A DNA stretch of 64,000 nt from Bryobacterales bacterium. GTDB taxonomy: Bacteria; Acidobacteriota; Terriglobia; Bryobacterales; Bryobacteraceae. The stretch lies in the NCBI GenBank assembly GCA_016721425.1, contig JADKID010000016.1, positions 1 to 64,000 of the forward strand. The letters run 5' to 3'. Positions 26,582-34,270 of this stretch are shown here, in pieces (the stretch's first letter is position 1; each line of letters starts with the position of its first letter). The notes beneath the pieces are model-generated. The model did not search any database. It was not told the DNA's origin and saw nothing but the letters and a program-made list of their open reading frames with translations. The translations under genes and the position numbers were made by a program.

Positions 26582-28000
26582 CTAGAGCATGTTGCCGTGG
26601 GTGAGCGGGGCCTGGCGGATCTCGGCGCAGCCGCGGCCGGCGGGGAGGAGCTTGCCGGGATTGAAGAGGCGGGCGGGATCGAAGAGTTCCTTGATGCGGC
26701 GCATCATGGCCAGCGTCTCTTCGGGGTATTGCTTGTTCATCAGGTGGATCTTCTCCATGCCGATGCCGTGCTCGCCGGTGATGGAGCCACCGACCTCGAT
26801 GCAGTATTCGAGGATGTCGAAGCCGGCCTTCTGGGCCTTGCCGATGTCGCCGGGCTTGCGGGCGTCGAAGAGGATGATGGGGTGGAGGTTGCCGTCGCCG
26901 GCGTGGAAGATGTTGCCGATGGTGAGGCCGCAGTGGGCGGAGATGCTATCGATGCGGCGGAGGGTGGGGGCGATTTGGGTGCGGGGGACTACTCCATCGT
27001 GGACGTAGAAGAAGGGGCTGACGCGACCGATGGCGCCGAAGGCGTTTTTGCGGCCTTTCCAGAGGAGTTGGCGTTCGGATTCGGTCTTGGCCTCGCGGAC
27101 TTCGCGGGCTCCGCAGGCGAGGCAGGCTTTGCGGACCTCTTCGGCCTGTTCTTCGACGGCTTCCTTGAGGCCTTCGAGCTCGATGAGGAGGACGCCGGCG
27201 GCGTCGAGGGGATAGCCGGCGTGGACGGCTTCTTCGACCATCTGGAGCATAGAGCCATCGAGCATTTCGAGGGCGGCTGGGGTGATGGCGCGAGCGGTGA
27301 TTTCGCTGACGGTGGCGCCGCACTCGTCGGCGGTGTTGTAGATGGCGAGGAGGGTTTTGACGGCTTCGGGCTTGCGCATGATGCGCACGGTGGCCTTGGT
27401 GACGAGGGCCATGGTGCCTTCGGAGCCGGTGAGGAGGCCGGTGAGGTCGTAGCCGGGGGTGTCGGGCCAATAGGCTCCGGTGTTGATGATGCGGCCGTCG
27501 GGGAGGACGACCTCGAGGCCGAGGATGTGATTGGTAGTGACGCCGTAAGCGAGGGTGTGGGGGCCGCCGGCGTTCTCGGCGACGTTGCCGCCGATGGTGC
27601 AGGCGCGCTGGCTGGAGGGATCGGGGGCGTAGAAGTAGCCGGCGGGGTCGATGGCCTGGTTGAGCTCGATGTTGACGACACCGGGCTCGACGACGGCGCG
27701 CTCGTTGGCGTAGTCGAGTTCGAGGATGCGGTTCATGCGGGCGAAGCCGATCATGATGCCGCCGCGTTCGGGGATGGAGCCGCCGCTGAGTCCTGTGCCG
27801 GCGCCGCGTCCGACGACGGGGACGCCGTGGGTGGAGGCGAGGCGTGCGATGGCGCTGACCTCGGCGGTGGTGCGGGGGAGGACTACGATATCGGGGCGGG
27901 ACTTGTCGACGCCGCCGTCGTATTCGTAGAGGCGAAGGTCTTCCTGGCGGTCGAGATAACCGCGCGGACCGACGATGCGGATGAGGTCATCTTTCCACAT
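26582..28000 (-). CDS. glcD: FAD-linked glycolate/lactate oxidase subunit GlcD
   Basis: 472 residues from ATG 28000, with GGGGAAG just upstream; a TTG at 28012 is less likely. FAD-binding type 4 domain: PDIVVLPRTTAEVSAIARLA, VVGRGAGTGLSGGSIPERGG and GGNVAENAGGPHTLAYGVT, then the C-terminal oxidase domain ending in HAGDGNLHPIILFD, GEHGIGMEKIHLM and FDPARLFNPGKLLP. It oxidises 2-hydroxyacids (glycolate or D-lactate) to the 2-oxoacid. GlcE and GlcF are not adjacent; instead a UroD-like gene starts 8 bases after its stop. It may therefore work alone as a D-lactate dehydrogenase-like enzyme. Confidence 0.88.
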   Translation of the reverse strand: MWKDDLIRIVGPRGYLDRQEDLRLYEYDGGVDKSRPDIVVLPRTTAEVSAIARLASTHGVPVVGRGAGTGLSGGSIPERGGIMIGFARMNRILELDYANERAVVEPGVVNIELNQAIDPAGYFYAPDPSSQRACTIGGNVAENAGGPHTLAYGVTTNHILGLEVVLPDGRIINTGAYWPDTPGYDLTGLLTGSEGTMALVTKATVRIMRKPEAVKTLLAIYNTADECGATVSEITARAITPAALEMLDGSMLQMVEEAVHAGYPLDAAGVLLIELEGLKEAVEEQAEEVRKACLACGAREVREAKTESERQLLWKGRKNAFGAIGRVSPFFYVHDGVVPRTQIAPTLRRIDSISAHCGLTIGNIFHAGDGNLHPIILFDARKPGDIGKAQKAGFDILEYCIEVGGSITGEHGIGMEKIHLMNKQYPEETLAMMRRIKELFDPARLFNPGKLLPAGRGCAEIRQAPLTHGNML

Positions 28001-28212
28001 GGACTTCCCCAATCTACTACAGGCGGGGGCAGGGGGCTAGCGGCTGGTGGGGGGGCGGAGTGTATCCGCGTCAAAACGGGGCGGCGACCAATACGCCATC
28101 GGATGCACTCGGTCAGTTTCAAATCCGAGTCGTTTTGTGACTTCCCATTTCGGGCCCTCTTTTTTCACGTCATCCTGTTAGGTTTCGCAGCCTCGATTAG
28201 ACTATCTTCAGT

Positions 28213-28704
28213 GTGAGCCACGGATTCGGAAATGAAGAACGGTTTGCAGGGCTGATGGCGGCCTACGCGGGCGCGGTTCGGCGCTTATGCTCAGTCTATG
28301 CCGGTGCACCCGCTGACCGTGAGGACCTATTTCAGGAGATCTTCTTAGGCGTCTGGCGCTCCCTTCCAGCATTTCGCGGTGAATCGAGCGAACGCACTTG
28401 GCTCTATCGCATTGCCCACAACGTGGCTTTGACTTGGCAGCTTCGGGACAGACGGCGCCAATCACGGCAGTCGGCCCTGGACGACGCCACTCCACCAGAG
28501 GCTCAGCCGGTGGACTTGGGCCGCATGGATTTGGAGCGGGCTGTGGCGCAACTACGACCGGCGGACCGGAGCTTGGTTCTCCTGTGGCTCGAAGGTCTGA
28601 CGGCTCAGGAAATTGAGGAAGTCACTGGCGTCCAAGCGGCAACCGTAGCCGTTCGATTGGGGCGCATTCGAAAGCAACTCGTCCCTAAGGAGGTCAAGGC
28701 ATGA
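28213..28704 (+). CDS. ECF-family RNA polymerase sigma factor
   Basis: 163 residues from GTG 28213. Region 2 is DREDLFQEIFLGVWRSLPAF followed by RTWLYRIAHNVAL (region 2.4 helix), and region 4 is LRPADRSLVLLWLEGLTAQE then IEEVTGVQAATVAVRLGRIR, a helix-turn-helix. This directs RNA polymerase to a specific promoter set, probably for an envelope or stress response. The stop overlaps the next gene's ATG (ATGA), and that gene encodes a membrane protein likely to be its regulator. GC content is lower than in surrounding genes. Confidence 0.9.
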   Translation: MSHGFGNEERFAGLMAAYAGAVRRLCSVYAGAPADREDLFQEIFLGVWRSLPAFRGESSERTWLYRIAHNVALTWQLRDRRRQSRQSALDDATPPEAQPVDLGRMDLERAVAQLRPADRSLVLLWLEGLTAQEIEEVTGVQAATVAVRLGRIRKQLVPKEVKA

Positions 28705-29279
28705 GGCGCGACCCATTGCAGGAGATTTGGACGTCGCAGGAGACAGAGGCAAAGGAGACGGTGATGAATTCGATCCAGTTGATATTGGCTCAGGACCAGG
28801 CTGACCAGGAAAGGCAGCGGCGGGCGAACCTTTGGTGGGCTCCGCTTCACCTGGTGCTGCTGCCCCTGGTGTTTTTCTGTGCCGCGACAGGCAAGACGCC
28901 GGTCGTTCGCGCCGGGTATTCCCTGATGGCTGCCGGGTTGGCCATCGCAGCCTCCGCGGGTTGGCTATTTGGGAGTTGGTCCCGCCAGGCTTTGCCGGGG
29001 CCCGTGGACACGCGGTCCCAACTGCAGAAGGCGGCGTTTCTCCTATCACGCCAAGCTAGCCTGGCAAGGGCATCCGCCCTTTGGGCCGCGCCGATGTTTG
29101 TTGGCGGGGCTCTGATTGGGCTTTGGGGTTATCTTGAGCGTGGGCACCTACAGGGGTACATCGTCTGGGTGATTCTAACCCTGCTTTGGCTAGGAGTTTC
29201 GTATGGCGGGAGGAAGAAGGCGAAAGTTGCCGAGGAAAGGAAGGCTCGCATGGAGGAGTTACTCTGTGAGCTGAGTTGA
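28701..29279 (+). CDS. Membrane protein coupled to the ECF sigma factor (candidate anti-sigma factor)
   Basis: 192 residues, ATG overlapping the sigma factor stop. The soluble N-terminus (MRRDPLQEIWTSQETEAKE) is followed by two hydrophobic hairpins: LWWAPLHLVLLPLVFFCAAT with YSLMAAGLAIAASAGWLF, and LWAAPMFVGGALIGLWGYL with GYIVWVILTLLWLG, then a basic tail (GGRKKAKVAEERKARMEELL). No zinc-binding anti-sigma motif (HxxxCxxC) is present, so it is not a classical ZAS anti-sigma factor. Its position and coupling make a regulatory membrane partner the best guess. Confidence 0.7.
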   Translation: MRRDPLQEIWTSQETEAKETVMNSIQLILAQDQADQERQRRANLWWAPLHLVLLPLVFFCAATGKTPVVRAGYSLMAAGLAIAASAGWLFGSWSRQALPGPVDTRSQLQKAAFLLSRQASLARASALWAAPMFVGGALIGLWGYLERGHLQGYIVWVILTLLWLGVSYGGRKKAKVAEERKARMEELLCELS

Positions 29280-29420
29280 TCTTGCGACCGGAAATGAAGG
29301 TCGTGATCAAGGACGGGTCTGAGACGGCGTTGCGGGTTGCACTCGATGGGGAGTCCGAGGGTGGAGCCCTGGCCGCCGAGGGCGCCTGTTTTGCAGTCTA
29401 TGGTTATGTGCAGCTAGAGG

Positions 29421-29945
29421 CTAGAGGAAGGATTCGAGGCTCTTGAGGAGTTCGGGGTCCATCCAGTTTTGCGGGCCGATGAGTTTCTGGACGACCTTGC
29501 CTTCGCGATTGATGACGTAGGTTTCGGGGTACTTGAATGTGCCGTATTCGGCGCTGATGTTGGCTTCGGGGTCGCGGGCGGTTTCGAATTGAATGCTGGC
29601 CTGCTGGAGGAAGCGCTTGTAGGTTGCCTCGTTCCTGTCGACGCTGACGCCAAGGACGACGACGCCCTTGGGGGCGAGCTGGCTGGCCATGGCTTGCAGG
29701 GAGGGCATTTCGTCGACGCAGGGCGGGCACCAGGTGGCCCAGAAGTTGACGATGAGGAGTTTGCCGCCGAAATCGGCGCGGGAGATTTTCTTGCCTTTGT
29801 CGGTGGTGACCTGGAAAGAGGGGGCTTTGTCGCCGAGGGAGACGAGGCGCTCGCGGTGGGAATCGGCAATGAGGTAGCAGAGTCCTACGAGGAGGACGAG
29901 CGCGGCGGTCTGCAGGAGGCGAACGGTCTTTTCTTGGTTCTTCAT
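29421..29945 (-). CDS. Membrane-anchored TlpA-like thioredoxin
   Basis: 174 residues from ATG 29945 (an ATG at 29957 is possible). A single N-terminal membrane helix (VRLLQTAALVLLVGLCYLIA) anchors a periplasmic thioredoxin domain with FWATWCPPCVDEMPSL, the CPPC redox centre, and cis-Pro in KYPETYVINREG. The AhpC/TSA-like start GDKAPSFQVTTDKGKKISR is TlpA/ResA-like. It would reduce disulfides or serve cytochrome c maturation outside the membrane. It is a single gene, divergent from the PTPS/folE operon. Confidence 0.88.
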   Translation of the reverse strand: MKNQEKTVRLLQTAALVLLVGLCYLIADSHRERLVSLGDKAPSFQVTTDKGKKISRADFGGKLLIVNFWATWCPPCVDEMPSLQAMASQLAPKGVVVLGVSVDRNEATYKRFLQQASIQFETARDPEANISAEYGTFKYPETYVINREGKVVQKLIGPQNWMDPELLKSLESFL

Positions 29946-30030
29946 CGACAAGTCCATTCTAGCGTGACGGCCTATAATTGTATCGGCGGCTCTCGATTCC
30001 GCATCTGAGAGAAGAGGGCACAGACTGTTC

Positions 30031-30441
30031 ATGTGGATCACACGACGAGTCGAATTCTCGGCCTCCCATACGTGTTACAACCCGGCGCTGAACGAAGCGG
30101 AGAATGATGCTCTGTTTGGGGCGGAGGCGAATCCGCACGGGCACGGGCACAACTACAGTCTGGAAGTGACACTGGAGGGGGAGCCGCACCCGGTGACGGG
30201 GATGGTTGTGGATCTGAAGGAAGTGAAGTCGATTCTGGAAGAGGCCGTACTAGTCCCGATGGATCACCGGCATCTGAATCTGGAAGTGCCGCCGTTTGAC
30301 ACGGTGGCGCCGACGGCGGAGAACCTGGCGGTGGAACTGTGGCGGCGGCTGGCGCCGCGGTTTGCGACGGGGCCGGCGCGGTTGAGGAACGTCCGGCTGT
30401 ACGAGACGGAAGATCTGTTTGTCGACTACGAGGGGCGATAG
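30031..30441 (+). CDS. PTPS paralogue lacking the catalytic cysteine (PTPS-III-like)
   Basis: 136 residues. Strong similarity to 6-pyruvoyltetrahydropterin synthases of the eukaryotic type: FSASHTCYNPALNEAENDAL, NPHGHGHNYSLEV and PMDHRHLNLEVPPFDTVAPT. Zinc ligands His13, His38 and His40 are present. The position of the catalytic Cys (six residues before His38) is Glu32 in GAEANP. Glu at this site marks PTPS-III enzymes, which in folate synthesis make 6-hydroxymethyl-7,8-dihydropterin from dihydroneopterin triphosphate and so replace FolB. That function is inferred from the substitution and the linked folE. It starts the PTPS-PTPS-folE unit; the next gene starts 2 bases later. Confidence 0.85.
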   Translation: MWITRRVEFSASHTCYNPALNEAENDALFGAEANPHGHGHNYSLEVTLEGEPHPVTGMVVDLKEVKSILEEAVLVPMDHRHLNLEVPPFDTVAPTAENLAVELWRRLAPRFATGPARLRNVRLYETEDLFVDYEGR

Positions 30442-30443
30442 CG

Positions 30444-30926
30444 ATGGCGGACGTGCGGTTGACGCGGCGCTACCGGTTTTCGGCCTCGCACCGGCTGCAT
30501 AGTGAGCAGCTGAGCGTCGAAGAGAATCGGGCGGTGTATGGGAAGTGCAATAACCCTTACGGGCATGGTCATGACTACGTGGTGGATGTGACGATCCGCG
30601 GGTATGTGGATGAAACGCGCGGGCGGCTGATCAGTATTGATGCGTTGGATCAATTTGTGCAGGCAGTGGTGTTGAAGAATTTCGACCGGCGGAATCTGAA
30701 TGTGGAAGTGAGTGAGTTTGCGACGTTGTCACCGACGACGGAGGTGTTGTCGCAGGTGATAGCGCGCAGGTTGAGCGAGGCGTGGCCGATCGCGTTTGGC
30801 GGGAGCGGCGCGCGTCTGGAAAAGCTAAGAATCCGGGAGACGCGGAACAACATCTTTGAGGTGTTGGCGCCGGAGCCGGTGGGACGGGAAGACAAATTTG
30901 ATGAAATCAGCGAAAGCCGTAGTTAA
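30444..30926 (+). CDS. 6-pyruvoyltetrahydropterin synthase/QueD-type protein with intact active site
   Basis: 160 residues from ATG 30444. FSASHRLHSEQLSVEENRAV and GKCNNPYGHGHDYVV are nearly the mammalian PTPS signature, with catalytic Cys35 and zinc His16, 41 and 43. Compared with its neighbour at 30031 it keeps the Cys and so should perform the normal reaction, either 6-pyruvoyltetrahydropterin or 6-carboxytetrahydropterin synthesis. The C-terminus (LEKLRIRETRNNIFEVL) is typical. Its last 26 bases overlap the folE start. No queC, queE or queF is nearby, so a queuosine role is not supported by context. Confidence 0.88.
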   Translation: MADVRLTRRYRFSASHRLHSEQLSVEENRAVYGKCNNPYGHGHDYVVDVTIRGYVDETRGRLISIDALDQFVQAVVLKNFDRRNLNVEVSEFATLSPTTEVLSQVIARRLSEAWPIAFGGSGARLEKLRIRETRNNIFEVLAPEPVGREDKFDEISESRS

Positions 30927-31533
30927 GATCCTGGAGCCGAAGCGGGTGGAGGCGATCAGCCACGACGGGTTGATTGCGTCGCACATGAAGGAAGTGCTGC
31001 GCGGACTGGGGGAAGACCCGGGGCGTGAGGGTTTGCTCTCGACGCCGGAGCGTACCGAGAAGGCTCTGAAGTTCCTGACGAGCGGGTACACGGCGGACAT
31101 CGACAAGATCGTGAACGGCGCAGTTTTCAACGAGAAGTGCGACGAGATGGTGGTGGTGAAGGACATCGAGTTTTTCTCGATGTGCGAGCACCACATGCTG
31201 CCGTTCTACGGCAAGGTGCATGTCGCCTACATTCCGAAGAACAAGATCATCGGGCTGAGTAAGATTCCGCGGCTGGTGGACGTATTCGCGCGGCGGTTGC
31301 AGGTGCAGGAGCGGATGACGCAGCAGATTGCGGAGTGCATCCGGGAGGTGCTGGATCCGGTGGGTGTCGGGGTGATCACAGAGGCACGGCATTTCTGCAT
31401 GATGATGAGGGGCGTGGAGAAGCAGCATTCTTCGACGACGTCTTCGGCGATGCTGGGGGCGTTCCGTCACAGGAAAGACAGCCGGGACGAGTTCCTCTCG
31501 CACGTGCGTCACAACGGTTTGCAGAACTGGTAA
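30901..31533 (+). CDS. folE: GTP cyclohydrolase I
   Basis: 210 residues from ATG 30901. Family landmarks: LGEDPGREGLLSTPERTEKA, the zinc-site segment MCEHHMLPFYGKVHVAYIP (Cys95, His98), GLSKIPRLVDVFARRLQVQE, and ARHFCMMMRG with the third zinc Cys, then HSSTTSSAMLGAFR. It converts GTP to 7,8-dihydroneopterin triphosphate, the common substrate of both PTPS paralogues encoded just upstream, so the three genes form one pterin pathway. A terminator follows 39 bases after the stop. Confidence 0.96.
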   Translation: MKSAKAVVKILEPKRVEAISHDGLIASHMKEVLRGLGEDPGREGLLSTPERTEKALKFLTSGYTADIDKIVNGAVFNEKCDEMVVVKDIEFFSMCEHHMLPFYGKVHVAYIPKNKIIGLSKIPRLVDVFARRLQVQERMTQQIAECIREVLDPVGVGVITEARHFCMMMRGVEKQHSSTTSSAMLGAFRHRKDSRDEFLSHVRHNGLQNW

Positions 31534-31571
31534 GACGGCGAGGGGCGGAGAGGGAAAGTGATGTTGGAACG

Positions 31572-31594
31572 GCGGGCCTGCGGGCCCGCTTTTG
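31572..31594 (+). terminator. Rho-independent terminator after folE
   Basis: Stem GCGGGC (31572-31577), loop CTGCGG, stem GCCCGC (31584-31589), followed by TTTTG. It is 39 bases after the folE stop and closes the PTPS-PTPS-folE unit. Confidence 0.7.
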
Positions 31595-31648
31595 TTTGGG
31601 CCGGGCGCGGTGTTGTGATCGGCGCGCAGTAGGTTAGGATGGAAGGGA

Positions 31649-32038
31649 ATGATGGTGAACCTCCGGCAATTTGAAGTGACCGACCCGTTTGGGCGTGTGT
31701 GGCAGGCGGAGTTCCGCTGGCAGCAGAATGCGATCTCGATCCGGCACTGCGACGCAGTGGACTGCAAGTACTATCTGACGAGCGGCGAGGAGAAGCGCGA
31801 GATGGTGGTGGCGCTGATGCATGCCGATCTGATGGCGGTGGCGAGCGCTGAGGGCCGTGAGTTGACCGACGCGTGGTGCATGGGTTTGGCGGGGTTGCAC
31901 TTGCGGCACATGATCGCGACGTGGGCGGACATGGAGCAGGCGATTGCGGTGGTTGTTCCAGGGGCTCTGGCCCAGTATGCTAGCGAGATAGAAACATTGA
32001 CCAGGCAGGAGCGAGAGCGCGCCGCAAACGCGCATTGA
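31649..32038 (+). CDS. Conserved hypothetical cytoplasmic protein
   Basis: 129 residues, ATG start (two Met in a row). No signal peptide or membrane helix. The N-terminal half is beta-rich (FEVTDPFGRVWQAEFRWQQNAISIRH) and begins like a small sensor or ligand-binding module; the C-terminal half is helical (EMVVALMHADLMAVASAEGR, MIATWADMEQAIAVVV). Family not recognised. It lies between the folE terminator and the LysW-like gene, with 85 bases to the latter, so it may be a single-gene unit. Confidence 0.6.
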   Translation: MMVNLRQFEVTDPFGRVWQAEFRWQQNAISIRHCDAVDCKYYLTSGEEKREMVVALMHADLMAVASAEGRELTDAWCMGLAGLHLRHMIATWADMEQAIAVVVPGALAQYASEIETLTRQERERAANAH

Positions 32039-32123
32039 GGGGCCGTTGCAAATCGCTGTTGTCTTTGGCGACAATTCGGACTGACCGTTTTCCGCTCAGC
32101 CCTTACCTTGAGGTGACTCAATC

Positions 32124-32372
32124 ATGATTGAATGCCCTGAATGCAGTTCCGACATCGACGTCGAAGAGGACGAGCTTGACGAAGGGGAAAGCATCCTCTG
32201 CGAGGAGTGTGGCCGGAACTTCACGGTCACGTCGGTGGATCCACTCGAACTAGTTGAAGACGAGGGTGAGTCCGATGACGAGGACGACCTCGACGAAGAG
32301 ATCGATGAGGATGATGAGGACGAGGAAGAAGACGACGAGGAAGAAGAAGACGACGAGGATGATTGGCGCTAG
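32124..32372 (+). CDS. LysW-like acidic zinc-ribbon protein with unusual C-terminus
   Basis: 82 residues. The N-terminal part matches LysW, the amino-group carrier protein of lysine/arginine synthesis: MIECPECSSDIDVEEDELDE with Cys4, 7, 26 and 29 for zinc, and VTSVDPLELVEDE. LysW ends in EDWGE, whose terminal Glu is the attachment residue for the amino-acid intermediate. Here a 35-residue Asp/Glu tail leads to DDWR-stop, so Trp is kept but the terminal Glu is absent. The end overlaps the next gene by 14 bases. LysX, LysZ and LysY partners are not in the window, and a DAP pathway gene (lysA) is. It may be a relative used for another purpose. Confidence 0.75.
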   Translation: MIECPECSSDIDVEEDELDEGESILCEECGRNFTVTSVDPLELVEDEGESDDEDDLDEEIDEDDEDEEEDDEEEEDDEDDWR

Positions 32373-32736
32373 ACTGGCCCTTCTCGTTGGGCTATTTGGA
32401 CTCGCGGCTGTGGCAGCGGACAAGAAGGCGCCGCCGGAACCCTCCATTGTGGCGGGCACGGTCTTTCGTGACCCTGGGTTCGCGCTGGCCAACGCCGAGG
32501 TGACGCTTTCGGTGAAGAAGCCACCGGTGGGCGTGAAGGCACCGAAGGTGCAGAAGACTACGTCCAATTTCCGGGGCGAGTACAGCTTTCGTGTACCGGC
32601 AGCCCAGGCAGAGTACGTCGTTAGTGTGGCGGCGGCTGGCCTGATCCGCGAAGAGAAGCCCGCCGTGCTGGGTGGCGAAGCGGAACGACTGGAAATCTAT
32701 TTCACACTGAAGCCCGAAGCTCCCAAAGGCAAATAA
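32359..32736 (+). CDS. Secreted carboxypeptidase-regulatory-like domain protein
   Basis: 125 residues from ATG 32359, inside the end of the LysW-like gene. A signal peptide (MIGARLALLVGLFGLAAVAA) precedes a single beta-sandwich: IVAGTVFRDPGFALANAEVT, FRGEYSFRVPAA, YVVSVAAAGL. This CarboxypepD_reg-like fold is common in Acidobacteria as a surface or TonB-dependent-transporter-linked module. Together with the next gene, which has the same fold, it forms a pair 2 bases apart. Confidence 0.75.
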   Translation: MIGARLALLVGLFGLAAVAADKKAPPEPSIVAGTVFRDPGFALANAEVTLSVKKPPVGVKAPKVQKTTSNFRGEYSFRVPAAQAEYVVSVAAAGLIREEKPAVLGGEAERLEIYFTLKPEAPKGK

Positions 32737-32738
32737 CC

Positions 32739-33119
32739 ATGGCACGCCGATTGATCCTGCTGCTGACCCTGACCACGACGCTGATGATGGCGTTGCAGTG
32801 GACGAACCAGAAGAAAGACAAGGCCCGCGACCCGAACATCCGCAACGTTCAGGGGATTGTGACGCTGCCGGATGGCGCGCCGGTGTCGGGGGCGGTGGTG
32901 CAACTGAAGAACCTGAAGACGCTGCAGGTACGGTCTTTCATCACGCAGGAGAAGGGCTCGTACCAGTTTCAGAATCTGCCGACCAGCATCGATTTCGAGC
33001 TGCGGGCGGACTACAAGGAATATGCGAGCGGGACTCGCAGTTTGACGGTGTTCGACAAGCGCCTGGATGCGATTGTGAACCTGAAGCTGGAGCCCAAGGC
33101 AGCCGAGGAAAAGAAGTAG
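32739..33119 (+). CDS. Carboxypeptidase-regulatory-like domain protein (second of pair)
   Basis: 126 residues. A hydrophobic N-terminus (MARRLILLLTLTTTLMMALQ) acts as signal or anchor, then GIVTLPDGAPVSGAVVQLKN, EKGSYQFQNLPTSIDFELRA and a basic/acidic tail ending EPKAAEEKK. The fold is the same beta-sandwich as in the preceding gene, but sequences are not close. It is followed with a 1-base overlap by a redoxin gene, so four or five small export proteins appear to be one transcript. Confidence 0.75.
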   Translation: MARRLILLLTLTTTLMMALQWTNQKKDKARDPNIRNVQGIVTLPDGAPVSGAVVQLKNLKTLQVRSFITQEKGSYQFQNLPTSIDFELRADYKEYASGTRSLTVFDKRLDAIVNLKLEPKAAEEKK

Positions 33120-33649
33120 TGTTTCTGCCGGCGCTGCTGATGGCGGCTGCGCTGGCTCCGGTGTTGCCACTGCGGGCGCCGGACGGCAAGCCGGCGCAGT
33201 TTGAAACGGCGGGCCGTGTGACGGCGGTGTTTTTCATTTCGACGATCTGCCCGATCGGCAACGACTACAACGACCGATTCAGCGCGCTCTACCGCGAGTA
33301 TCAGGCGCGAGGGGTGCAGCTCCTTTTCGTCAACTCCAACATCAACGAGCCGGCCGGGATGGTGGCGAAGCACGCGAAGGATGTGCAGTTTCCGTTTCCG
33401 GTGCACAAGGACGAGGGTGCGGTGGTGGCTGACGTGCTGGCGGCGGAATCCACGCCTTTGGTGGTGATATTGGGGCGTGACGGCCAGGTGGCGTACCGGG
33501 GCGCGGTGGACGACGCGCGGAATGCGGCGCGTGTGACCAGGCACTACACGCGAGAGGCGCTGGAGGCGGTGTTGGCCGGGCGGGCGGCGCCGGTGGCGAA
33601 GACGAAATCGTTTGGCTGTGTGATCAAGAGACCGAGGAAATCAACGTGA
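33119..33649 (+). CDS. Secreted redoxin (AhpC/TSA-like) protein
   Basis: 176 residues from GTG 33119, which shares one base with the preceding stop. A signal sequence (FLPALLMAAALAPVLPLRAP) leads to a thioredoxin-fold domain: VTAVFFISTICPIGNDYNDRF, GVQLLFVNSNINEP, KDEGAVVADVLAAESTPLVV and GQVAYRGAVDD. The active site has one Cys (CPIGN), not CxxC; a second Cys occurs near the C-terminus (SFGCVIKR). This form is common in Planctomycetes and Acidobacteria. It overlaps the next thioredoxin gene by 4 bases (GTGA). Confidence 0.8.
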   Translation: MFLPALLMAAALAPVLPLRAPDGKPAQFETAGRVTAVFFISTICPIGNDYNDRFSALYREYQARGVQLLFVNSNINEPAGMVAKHAKDVQFPFPVHKDEGAVVADVLAAESTPLVVILGRDGQVAYRGAVDDARNAARVTRHYTREALEAVLAGRAAPVAKTKSFGCVIKRPRKST

Positions 33650-34116
33650 AACGCACATTTGCATTGCTGGCACTATTCGCAGGTTCGCTCGTGGCGGCCG
33701 ATTTGAAGCCGGTGGACGAGGCGGGGTACGGCAAGCTGGTGGCCGGCGCCAAGGGCAAAGTGGTGCTCGTCAACTTCTGGGCGACGTACTGTGTGCCGTG
33801 CCGCAAGGAGATGCCGCAACTAGTGGCGCTGGAGGCGAAGCTGCGGGCGAAGGGGTATCAGTTTGTGACGATTTCGGCCGATGAGCCGGAGCAACTGAAG
33901 GACGCTGCGGCTTATCTGGACAAGCTGAAAGTGCCGGCGCCGGTGTATGTACGCAAGGCCAAGGACGACGACAAGTTTGTGGCGGCGATCGACGGGAAGT
34001 GGTCCGGCGCGCTGCCGGCATCATTTCTGTACGACAAGACGGGGAAGAAGGTGCGAGCCTTCTTCGGCGAAGTGAAGGTGGCGGAGCTGGAAGCGGCGAT
34101 TCTGAAGCTTCTGTAG
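33646..34116 (+). CDS. Periplasmic TlpA-family thioredoxin
   Basis: 156 residues from GTG 33646. Signal peptide MKRTFALLALFAGSLVAA, then a thioredoxin domain with NFWATYCVPCRKEMPQL (CVPC redox site) and the cis-Pro region LPASFLYDKTG. The insertion DAAAYLDKLKVPAPVYVRK is typical of TlpA/ResA proteins. It is the last gene of the chain beginning at the LysW-like gene; the redoxin just upstream is a likely functional partner. Confidence 0.85.
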   Translation: MKRTFALLALFAGSLVAADLKPVDEAGYGKLVAGAKGKVVLVNFWATYCVPCRKEMPQLVALEAKLRAKGYQFVTISADEPEQLKDAAAYLDKLKVPAPVYVRKAKDDDKFVAAIDGKWSGALPASFLYDKTGKKVRAFFGEVKVAELEAAILKLL

Positions 34117-34126
34117 ACACTGGGCG

Positions 34127-34270
34127 TCAGGCCCGTTTGTCCTTGCGCAGCACGGACGACAGCCACCTCCAAGGCTTGCGCCAGAAGGTGGCGATCACCA
34201 GGATGAAACCCACGACGATCTGGTAGGCCAGGCTGCCCGCAGCCGGGTTGAGATAGAGAAGACACAGCAT
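34127..34270 (-). CDS. 47-residue membrane protein of the NoeA/sulfatase cassette
   Basis: A small gene below usual size cut-offs. ATG 34270 shares one base with the stop of the sulfatase gene (TAATG), so translation is coupled. The protein starts MLCLLYLNPAAGSLAYQIVV, has one membrane helix (QIVVGFILVIATFW) and a basic tail (RKPWRWLSSVLRKDKRA). The pattern LYLNPxxGSxxYQ followed by a helix and a W-R-K tail is that of a widespread small protein encoded beside membrane sulfatase or polysaccharide genes. It may assist the membrane sulfatase. Confidence 0.75.
   Translation of the reverse strand: MLCLLYLNPAAGSLAYQIVVGFILVIATFWRKPWRWLSSVLRKDKRA

Noticed and set aside
26576..28216. Long plus-strand open frame opposite glcD
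   Set aside because: Low-complexity Gly/Glu/Asp/Val sequence antisense to a clear gene.
30031..31533. Queuosine (queD/queE/queC) operon
   Set aside because: Only PTPS and folE genes are present; no queC, queE or queF follows, and one PTPS has the Glu change.
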